Translations under genes and position numbers: made by a program
Part shown: positions 33,943-39,341 of the stretch, in pieces
How the letters are laid out: each line of letters opens with the position of its first letter
How positions within the stretch are numbered: the stretch's first letter is position 1
Notes under the pieces: generated by a model
Database searches by the model: none
What the model was told of the DNA's origin: nothing
Seen by the model: the letters and a program-made list of their open reading frames with translations, nothing else
NCBI GenBank assembly: GCA_020849535.1
Contig: JADLGB010000157.1
Coordinates: 1 to 39,341, forward strand
From: Candidatus Hydrogenedentota bacterium
GTDB taxonomy: Bacteria; Hydrogenedentota; Hydrogenedentia; Hydrogenedentales; SLHB01
Length of the DNA stretch: 39,341 nucleotides
Reading direction: 5' to 3'

Positions 33943-34369
33943 CGCCGAATCAATCGTCAGCGGCCGTTCATCCCTAATAAGCTTCCGCTGCCGACGCGAA
34001 GCCGCGGCCTGGACCCTTCATCCCTGGTCCACCGCGGCGAGAGGAGGTCGATCCGCTGGACACGCCCAAACGCCTGGGCGCACCCGTCCACCAGTCCCTA
34101 ACTGGCGGGCGGACCCGTCTGCAAACACTTCAAATCACGCGCAGTTCCATCCGCGCTCCGTGATCCGGCGCAGGACACCCCGAGTAGCAAAGCCCCCGGT
34201 TCCCCCGTTCGCATCGTCGCTATTCAACTTTGTCTCGTGCGTGCGCTTGCGCGCCCGCTGTGCAGTGGTTTCCACCGCCCATCCTCCGTGATGAATAGCG
34301 CCTCGGCATCCTTGCGTCGGCCCGGCTGGCCCGGCCTCCAGTGAGTCCGTTCCGGCCTTTCTACGAAAT

Positions 34370-34396
34370 TTATCGGCAACTTTAGGCAAAACTTTA
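34370..34396 (-). promoter_or_regulatory. Sigma-28 (FliA) flagellar promoter, perfect match
   Basis: Read on the minus strand: TAAAGTTT (34396-34389), 11 nt, GCCGATAA (34377-34370). This is identical to the E. coli sigma-28 consensus. The expected start of transcription is near 34363. An A/T-rich stretch lies upstream. The next gene on this strand is flagellin 2, about 605 nt downstream. Confidence 0.85.
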
Positions 34397-35116
34397 GCGT
34401 TTTTTTGAAGGAATTTTGCGGGGTATTCAGGGGCAAATTAACTGTTTACAAATGGCGGCAAAAATAAACATGTAGGCTATTTGTATGTTTATAAGATGCT
34501 GTTGGACAATAGTTTACAAATCTGCCGCGCGCGCAGCCCAGTCCGCCGCCAACCGTCAGCCAGTAAAACCGGGAGCGCTGGTATCTATTTGTATTCCTCG
34601 TGCTCCCCGTGTACCCGCGGTCAAATCGGGAGAGATTGGGTTCAAGCCACCGGGTTCGAGAGACCGGAGTACCGGCTCATCTTGTCAAAGAGGCAAGAGT
34701 TGGATAACAGGATTTGCAGGATTGAAGAGGAAGCCGAAGGTGGCGGTCCCGTCACTCGCAAGGACCGAAATCGTCCTGAGTACCTGATTTCCAGATTGGA
34801 GAGGTTCATTGAATCTGGAACTCAGGAGTTCAGGAAAGCGCGGCGTTGTGTCGTCCGTCTGGGGTTCATCTTCGTTCTTCTGTATTGCTTTGCGCCACCG
34901 CGCCTTGGCGAGAGGAGTTCTTCTTTCCTCCCCGTGTCCCCGTGGTCGAATCGGAAGAGGATGGTTCAAGCCACCGGGTTCGAGAGACCGGAATTCAGAC
35001 TCATCCTGTCAATCCTGTTATCTTGTCCAAGAAACTGCATTGAATTGACTGAATGCAGAGTCCATCGGCGATTTGAGGCTAATGGACATCCCCGTTCTGC
35101 CTGCGCCTGAAAGCCT
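34397..35116. repeat. Gene-free block of degenerate direct and inverted repeats
   Basis: An 84-bp unit occurs twice, at 34605-34688 and 34930-35013, sharing an identical 30-bp core (34639-34668 and 34963-34992; GGTTCAAGCCACCGGGTTCG and on). GATAACAGGATT at about 34699-34722 recurs inverted at 35003-35026. GTTTACAAAT is repeated at 34443 and 34511 in an A/T-rich part. No gene is supported in this region. Confidence 0.65.
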
Positions 35117-35153
35117 GAGGGCCTTCCCAAGGCGGGTGCCCGGGAAAGCCCTC
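35117..35153 (-). terminator. Hairpin after flagellin 3
   Basis: GAGGGCCTTCCC pairs with GGGAAAGCCCTC across a 13-nt loop, 36 nt past the flagellin 3 stop. There is no U-tract. It is a likely transcript end for flagellin 3, since a separate promoter serves flagellin 2. Confidence 0.55.
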
Positions 35154-35188
35154 AAGAGAGTCTATATCCTTAACCCAAGGGAGATCGT

Positions 35189-36010
35189 CTAGCCGGCGCC
35201 CAAGAGCTGCAGAGCTGTCTGCGGGATGACATTCGACTGCGCCAGAACGGACGTGCCCGCGCTCACCAGAATCTGGTTGCGCGTGAAGGCAATCGTCTCG
35301 CGGGCGATGTCGGCATCGCGAAGGTAACTGTCCGAGGCGCTCGAGCTTTCCTCCTGGATGGCCAGGGTCTGGATCGTAAACTCAAGCCGGTTCTGGAACG
35401 CACCGAAGGTGCTTCGCAGGCTCGTCACGCTGCGCAGCGCGTTGTCGATCGTGCTGAGCGCGGACACCGCAGTGGCGACGCTCGAGACGTTCACGCGGCT
35501 GATGAGCAGGTCGCTGGTCTTCGCGCCGTTTACCGCGATGATGAGAGTTTGACCCGCCTGCGGCCCGGCCTGGAGGGTAACCGTTTGTGCCGCGCTGAGA
35601 ACGCGCAGGCCATTGAATTCCGTGTCCAGCGCGATGTCGTCGATCTGCTGCAGCAACTGCTGGACTTCCGCATCGAGGGACAGGCGGTTACCATCGCTCT
35701 GGGTGCCGTTGGCGGCCTGCACCGCCAGCTCGCGGATGCGCTGCAGGATGTTGGTGGTGGTTTCGAGGGCACCTTCGGCGGTCTGAATCAGGCTGATGCC
35801 ATCCTGGGCGTTGCGTTGCGCCACTTGGCTGCCCCGGATGACCGTTCGGAACCCCTCGGAAATGGCGAGACCTGCCGCATCGTCGGCCGCCCGGTTGATG
35901 CGCAGACCACTGGCGAGACGTTCAAGGCTGCCGTTGAGGGAACTGGTGGACCGTCGCAGGATTCGGCTGGTGTTGAGCGCGGCGACGTTGGTATTGATGC
36001 GTAGCCCCAT
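35189..36010 (-). CDS. fliC: Flagellin 3
   Basis: A 273-residue D0/D1-only flagellin, the most divergent of the three: RILRRSTSSLNGSLERL near the start and SYLRDADIARETIAFTRNQ near the end. Different surface residues in its middle (GAKTSDLLISRVNVSS) suggest a filament-proximal or minor subunit, as in bacteria with several flagellins. ATG 36010 has GGAGGA upstream. Transcription should begin near 36086 from the sigma-28 promoter at 36093-36120, giving a leader of about 76 nt. Confidence 0.96.
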   Translation of the reverse strand: MGLRINTNVAALNTSRILRRSTSSLNGSLERLASGLRINRAADDAAGLAISEGFRTVIRGSQVAQRNAQDGISLIQTAEGALETTTNILQRIRELAVQAANGTQSDGNRLSLDAEVQQLLQQIDDIALDTEFNGLRVLSAAQTVTLQAGPQAGQTLIIAVNGAKTSDLLISRVNVSSVATAVSALSTIDNALRSVTSLRSTFGAFQNRLEFTIQTLAIQEESSSASDSYLRDADIARETIAFTRNQILVSAGTSVLAQSNVIPQTALQLLGAG

Positions 36011-36035
36011 GACATATATCCTCCGTGATGACTAC

Positions 36036-36061
36036 CTACCTTTGCATCCGTGCATCGGTAG
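36036..36061 (-). promoter_or_regulatory. Leader hairpin with CGGAUG, flagellin 3
   Basis: On the RNA: CUACC, GA, UGCA, loop CGGA, UGCA, AA, GGUAG. Two perfect stems flank a 2x2 internal loop. The GGAUG at the tip lies 26 nt before the start, and the ribosome site itself reads ACGGAGGAU. A paired arrangement of one leader hairpin and one Shine-Dalgarno site is how CsrA represses hag in Bacillus. Confidence 0.55.
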
Positions 36062-36092
36062 AAGCGGCCGCACTCGCGGGCTTCACTGGTTT

Positions 36093-36120
36093 GTATCGGC
36101 ACCGGGCGGACGAAACTTTA
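36093..36120 (-). promoter_or_regulatory. Sigma-28 (FliA) promoter of flagellin 3
   Basis: Minus strand: TAAAGTTT (36120-36113), 12 nt, GCCGATAC (36100-36093). It matches 15 of 16 consensus bases with a spacer one longer than the usual 11. It lies between the glycosyltransferase stop and flagellin 3. Confidence 0.8.
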
Positions 36121-36153
36121 GCCAAGGTGTCAACAATGCGAATGCCCGCGCGC

Positions 36154-37557
36154 TTATCCGAGGCGGTTCATGACCTTTTCGAGGTTGCTGCGGGCGCCGC
36201 GGTGGCTGGGATCGACTTCGAGGCATTTCTCGAAGGCCGCCCGGGCCTCGGGGAGCTGGCCCTGTTTGAAGTACACGACGCCGAGGTTGTTGTAGGCTTG
36301 CGTGAGGCCGCCGTCGCCCGCGCGGCGGAAATGTTCCTTCGACTCCTCATGCAAATTGTCATAATAGAACAGCTCGCCGAGCGCGTTGTGCAGTTCGGGC
36401 GACTCGTGCCCCCCGGAAATGAGATCCAGGATCACGGTCCGCGCTTCCGCGCGGCGCTCGAGGCGGAGCATTTGGTGGATGTACAGCCGCAGGCACTCCA
36501 ATGAACGCGGCAGAAGCTTTAACGCCTTGCCGGATTCTTCGGCCGCGTCGGGCAGGCGGCCGGCGCCCTCGATGGCGACGCTGAGATAACGGTGGCCCTC
36601 GCTCCACGCGGGATCCAGCTTGAGGGCCTGCTGAAAGCACTCGATCGCGCCTTCATACTCCTTGGTGTCGACCAGAAGCACGCCCAGGTTGCGCCAGGCG
36701 TCGACCAGCTTGGGGTCCCGTTCGATGGCGAGGCGAAGCGCCTTGTGTGCGTCTTCGTAACGCTTCAACTGATACAGCACGCCGCCGAGATCCTTGAGCA
36801 GTCCGGCGTTCGTGGGGTCGAGCTTGATGGCTTCGCGGTAGGCGCCGGCCGCGTTGGCGTAGTCGCCCACTTCCACGTATTGATTGCCGAGTTCCGCATA
36901 CGCGTTGGGATCTTTGGGATCGGCCATGACTTTCTCATGGCCCAAATGCAGGTACATTTCCTGTTTCTTGCGGATCTTCTCGGGTTCTCTCGACAACGGG
37001 TAATGATGGATCGGAATCGGACTATCCACCACCCGAATGCCTTGGCGTTCGAGGGACTGGTTCACCAGCTCGTGGACTTTCCCCTCGAACTTCGCGCCGG
37101 CGCGGTTCGGGAAGAAGCGCACCTTCGTGCTCGGGTACCAGCCTTCGAATCCCCGCGCATTGGGATCGTTCGGTTCGCACGGGTGAAACTCGCTCACGCC
37201 GCTGTTGTTGGTGTAGTTGCGCGTCGTGAAGCGGTAGCACGTATCGTGGGGACTGCGCGCGAGCGCCTGGAGCGCGGGCAGATCGCGCGCGGCCAAGCGC
37301 TCGTCGGCGTCGAGAACGAATATCCAGTCCATTGTGCACAGCCGTAATGACTCGTTGCGCGCCGCGGCGAAATCGTCACACCATAAATAGACGCTGAGCT
37401 TGGCCTTCTGCGCCTTGGCGATCTCGAGGGTGGTGTCCGTGGAACCCGTATCGACCACGCAGATCTCGGAAACCGCATCGCGGACACTCGCGAGGCACTC
37501 GCCCAACTGGTCGGCCTCGTCCTTCACAATCATGGCAAGGGATATGGATGCACCCAA
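36154..37557 (-). CDS. Family 2 glycosyltransferase fused to TPR repeats
   Basis: A 467-residue cytoplasmic protein. Residues 1-215 are a GT-A fold: ISLAMIVKDE, VVDTGSTD (34-41), and the metal-binding LDADE (82-86, Asp83/Asp85). From about 240 to the end come six or seven TPR repeats (for example AYAELGNQYVEVGDYANAAG). The GT2-TPR class often modifies proteins or peptides. Since it sits just upstream of three flagellin genes, flagellin O-glycosylation is a reasonable guess, not shown. The start is TTG 37557: an ATG at 37533 would cut off the first strand, and GGGAG sits 9 nt before the TTG, inside the end of the upstream gene. Confidence 0.88.
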   Translation of the reverse strand: MGASISLAMIVKDEADQLGECLASVRDAVSEICVVDTGSTDTTLEIAKAQKAKLSVYLWCDDFAAARNESLRLCTMDWIFVLDADERLAARDLPALQALARSPHDTCYRFTTRNYTNNSGVSEFHPCEPNDPNARGFEGWYPSTKVRFFPNRAGAKFEGKVHELVNQSLERQGIRVVDSPIPIHHYPLSREPEKIRKKQEMYLHLGHEKVMADPKDPNAYAELGNQYVEVGDYANAAGAYREAIKLDPTNAGLLKDLGGVLYQLKRYEDAHKALRLAIERDPKLVDAWRNLGVLLVDTKEYEGAIECFQQALKLDPAWSEGHRYLSVAIEGAGRLPDAAEESGKALKLLPRSLECLRLYIHQMLRLERRAEARTVILDLISGGHESPELHNALGELFYYDNLHEESKEHFRRAGDGGLTQAYNNLGVVYFKQGQLPEARAAFEKCLEVDPSHRGARSNLEKVMNRLG

Positions 37558-37563
37558 CTGCGA

Positions 37564-37911
37564 CTACTCCCAATCGACCCCCGGGTCTTCGACCAAGGGT
37601 GTCTTCTTCTTCTCGCGTGGCGGACCGAACGTGCGTGCCGCGCTCTCGGGATCGGCCTGGATCGCCCCGACTGCAACCAGTGCCTCGTAGGTGTCGCGGT
37701 CGACCATGTCGCCGCTGGTGACGAGGCGAATGACTCCGTTCACGTACACGCCGAATTGACGCACGGCCGCGCCGTGCCGGTAATTGACCGAGCCCTTCTG
37801 CATCATGTCGAATTCGATGCGGTAGAGACCCGCCTGCCCTCCGGACTCGTCCGCATGCGAATGGCGGTGGATCGCCGGCAGGCTCCGTCTCGCCTTCTTC
37901 TTGAAAAGCAC
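37564..37911 (-). CDS. Small protein of unknown function
   Basis: About 115 residues, basic N-terminus (LFKKKARRSLPAIHRHSH) then a compact region GLYRIEFDMMQKGSVNYRHG and VYVNGVIRLVTSGDMVDRDTYEALVAVGAI. I do not recognise a family. The start is inferred: GTG 37911 comes just after the HEAT gene stop (37935), with GAGGAG about 13 nt ahead. The longer open frame runs back across the HEAT gene and is not real. It is followed after 6 nt by the glycosyltransferase, so the three form one operon. Confidence 0.6.
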   Translation of the reverse strand: MLFKKKARRSLPAIHRHSHADESGGQAGLYRIEFDMMQKGSVNYRHGAAVRQFGVYVNGVIRLVTSGDMVDRDTYEALVAVGAIQADPESAARTFGPPREKKKTPLVEDPGVDWE

Positions 37912-37934
37912 GGCTGCGCGTCTCTCCTCGACTT

Positions 37935-38879
37935 CTACCCGTTTCCGTTCACCGTCACTGGTAATTGTATCGCGTTTGCCGCGCCGGAGGGGTCCGCTTG
38001 TGGCGTCTGCTGCGACTCCAACACGGCGAGCGCGTCGCGCGCCAAGGCCTTGAGGTCTTCCGGCGCGTCGCTTTGGGTGCAGTCCTTCAGGGCTTGCACG
38101 GCTTCCGGGTCGGCGAGCGTACTGAGGGCACCCGCGATGATCATGCGGGTACCGGGGTCGATCGCAGTGTCTCCCAGGGCTTTCGCGAGTACCGGCGAAT
38201 CGCCGTGCGCGGGCTGCATGCTCAGCGTGAGGGCGATCCGTTCGCGAAAGGGTTGAGGGGTGTCGGCCTCGAGAAACCACGCCCGCAGGGAATCCCGCGC
38301 CTCGGCGTTGCCCTGGAGGACCATCCCATTGAGCGCGGCCAACCGCACCCGCGAGTCTTCATCCTGGGAAAGCTCGGTTAGCCGTCCGGCAACCTCCGGC
38401 GTCCTGGCGTTGGCAAGCAGCATCGTCACACCGGAACGAACCACAGGATCCACTCCGGGTTCCGTGAGTTGGAGTAGGCGGGGAACCAGTGCGGGGTCTA
38501 GCACGGCCTCCAGGCTGCTGAGGATCATCAGTTTCGATTGCGGTTTCGTGGCTGGATCGACCAGCATATCGACCATCACGTTCAAAAGTCCCGGCGACTG
38601 GACCGCCAGCATGGAGGCCAACGCCACCAACCGCGGATTGTTGAGGTTGGCTTCGGGATCCCCGATGAGCCCTTTCCACTCGTCCAGCAGGGCCTGGGGA
38701 TTGGCCCCGGCGTCTCCCGGCCCTTCGGGGGCGGCGGGCCCCGGCAAACCGCCGGACCCGCAACCACATGCCGCCACTATAGCTACGACGGCACACGCCA
38801 TCCGCCCCGCCCGGACGATACAGGCGTGACGGTCCGGGCAACGCCCATCTCTGATGCGTGTGACGGTAGATTGTCGCAT
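37935..38879 (-). CDS. HEAT-repeat lipoprotein
   Basis: A 314-residue predicted lipoprotein. MACAVVAIVAACGC offers a Cys after a hydrophobic segment. The mature part is a chain of HEAT-like helical pairs (DPATKPQSKLMILSSLEAVLD, VRLAALNGMVLQGNAEA and SDAPEDLKALARDALAVLE), usual in protein-binding scaffolds. The start may be ATG 38879 or ATG 38801; only the second gives a short, ordinary signal, while neither has a good ribosome site. It leads an operon with the small protein and the glycosyltransferase. Its role beside flagellar genes is unknown. Confidence 0.72.
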   Translation of the reverse strand: MRQSTVTRIRDGRCPDRHACIVRAGRMACAVVAIVAACGCGSGGLPGPAAPEGPGDAGANPQALLDEWKGLIGDPEANLNNPRLVALASMLAVQSPGLLNVMVDMLVDPATKPQSKLMILSSLEAVLDPALVPRLLQLTEPGVDPVVRSGVTMLLANARTPEVAGRLTELSQDEDSRVRLAALNGMVLQGNAEARDSLRAWFLEADTPQPFRERIALTLSMQPAHGDSPVLAKALGDTAIDPGTRMIIAGALSTLADPEAVQALKDCTQSDAPEDLKALARDALAVLESQQTPQADPSGAANAIQLPVTVNGNG

Positions 38880-39204
38880 GAATCAAAGGATACCCGCTTG
38901 GCCAGATGGATAGCAACCGGGGTTACTGGAGGCTTCTGCCACCCGGAGGGGCGGTATAGGCGGCGCGGTTAGCCGAATCTGGCAATTTATTGCCACAACG
39001 ACGGGGGAATTGCGGACGGGAATTCGTGAGTTGACAAACAGGCAAAAGCCAATCATGTTTTGTGGAAATTTGCTTAAGTGGATATATTGCAAGGACTTTT
39101 TACCCCCATTGGGAAATCGCGGCGCGAATGTGGTATCTTGGCATTGGGATTGCTCCTTGAGTGGCATGAGTACGCAAACCTACGAATTGCTGGGAGACCC
39201 GAAT
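38880..39204. other. Gene-free spacer with candidate plus-strand promoter
   Basis: This spacer separates the minus-strand HEAT gene from the plus-strand gene at the right edge. It is more A/T-rich toward the right. TTGTGG (39060-39065), 17 nt and TATATT (39083-39088) look like a sigma-70-type promoter reading right. TTGACA at 39031-39036 has no good partner. Confidence 0.5.
39060..39088 (+). promoter_or_regulatory. Candidate sigma-70-type promoter
   Basis: TTGTGG-N17-TATATT, with 3 of 6 matches in the -35 and 5 of 6 in the -10 box. It lies 117 nt before the chosen start of the edge gene. Confidence 0.4.
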
Positions 39205-39341
39205 ATGGCCGTTCATTGGTTCTACACGATGGACGAGGAAGGCGAAACGCCCATGAGCCGCGCCATGAAGAGTGGGCATGTGGCCTTGACGGAGTTCATG
39301 CTCCGTCAGGAACGGGAGGATACTCCCGAACATGCGGCGGG
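39205..39341 (+). CDS. Ankyrin-like protein, 5' end only
   Basis: The reading frame is open to the window edge. Its first 45 residues, MAVHWFYTMDEEGETPMSRA and on, include a good match to an ankyrin repeat (D-E-E-G-E-T-P, then A-M-K-S-G-H, then T-E-F-M-L). I chose ATG 39205 because GGGAG (39192-39196) lies 8 nt before it; an in-frame ATG at 39166 is possible but has a weak site. It resembles in kind, but not in detail, the ankyrin lipoprotein at 10171-10545; no signal peptide is present here. Confidence 0.6.
   Translation, partial: MAVHWFYTMDEEGETPMSRAMKSGHVALTEFMLRQEREDTPEHAA

Larger units (their letters stand above)
33759..34363 (-). ncRNA. Long structured flagellin 2 leader, GGAUG-rich (possible CsrA-binding RNA)
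   Basis: No gene is found between the sigma-28 promoter and flagellin 2. The minus-strand RNA has seven GGAUG motifs, seen as CATCC on the plus strand at 34307, 34280, 34148, 34019, 33969, 33926 and 33791; fewer than one is expected by chance. Several sit in hairpin loops: UGGUGCGCGCA-GGGA-UGCGCGCACCA (33917-33942), GUGCGCA-AGGA-UGCGCAC (33786-33803), CAGCGG...CCGCUG around 33969, and a CCGCGG/GGACC stem around 34019. This resembles CsrB/RsmZ-type RNAs or a CsrA-controlled leader. Whether it is a separate RNA or just a 5' leader is unknown. Confidence 0.45.

Noticed and set aside
34639..34668. tRNA T-loop-like GGTTCAAGCC / GGTTCGAG
   Set aside because: No acceptor, D- or anticodon stems can be formed around it; it is the core of a repeated unit.
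37912..38280. Extension of the 115-residue protein upstream into the HEAT gene
   Set aside because: That part is an out-of-frame reading of the HEAT gene and is Arg/His-rich with no sense.

Overview
The window looks like a chromosomal segment of an uncultured, GC-rich, Gram-negative bacterium of the Planctomycetota/Hydrogenedentota type; I favour Hydrogenedentota. This is inferred from the gene mix, not from a marker gene: a secreted DUF1559-style prepilin-like protein, two phytanoyl-CoA-type dioxygenases, GH42- and GH172-type carbohydrate proteins, a sulfatase-fold enzyme, a long serine hydroxymethyltransferase, many short lipoproteins and repeat-rich intergenic DNA. No tRNA, rRNA, CRISPR array, transposase or prophage was recognised.

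Layout. 1-376: dispersed repeats. 377-4460: a large secreted hydrolase-like protein divergent from a 2-oxoglutarate dioxygenase. 4569-6742: hflK-hflC. 6894-9991 (minus): aroK-aroE and a GNAT/cyclic-nucleotide-binding fusion. 10171-11824 (minus): an ankyrin lipoprotein and a prepilin-like protein. 12412-19251: carbohydrate block with a GH42 homologue that lacks both catalytic glutamates, a LolA-like protein, a second dioxygenase, an esterase, a GH172 (DUF2961) protein and a coiled-coil lipoprotein. 19490-21386 (minus): tilS-hpt. 21908-24468: AIM24-family protein and a sulfatase-fold enzyme. 24716-27387: a phospholipid operon, plsC / CDP-alcohol phosphotransferase / cdsA. 27633-31033: an orphan membrane protein, glyA and a DUF456 protein. 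31376-36010 (minus): flaG and three flagellin genes. 36154-38879 (minus): a glycosyltransferase-TPR protein, a small unknown protein and a HEAT-repeat lipoprotein. The right edge holds the start of an ankyrin-like gene.

The most interesting part is the flagellin region. It has a perfect match to the sigma-28 consensus (TAAAGTTT-N11-GCCGATAA) about 600 nt before the middle flagellin and a near-perfect one before the first. The leader of every flagellin carries a hairpin with a GGAUG loop of the kind bound by CsrA/RsmA. The long leader of the middle gene has seven GGAUG motifs and could act as a CsrA-controlled leader or as a CsrA-titrating RNA. No csrA or fliW gene is in the window, and one similar hairpin at 287-304 in unrelated intergenic DNA is a warning that part of this may be a dispersed palindrome family.

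Other points: the catalytically dead GH42 homologue, a CDP-alcohol phosphotransferase with two Asp-to-Asn changes in its signature beside a dedicated cdsA, a sulfatase-fold protein with Thr in place of the formylglycine Cys, and a roughly 155-bp intergenic element bounded by inverted hairpins whose interior is flipped between two copies.
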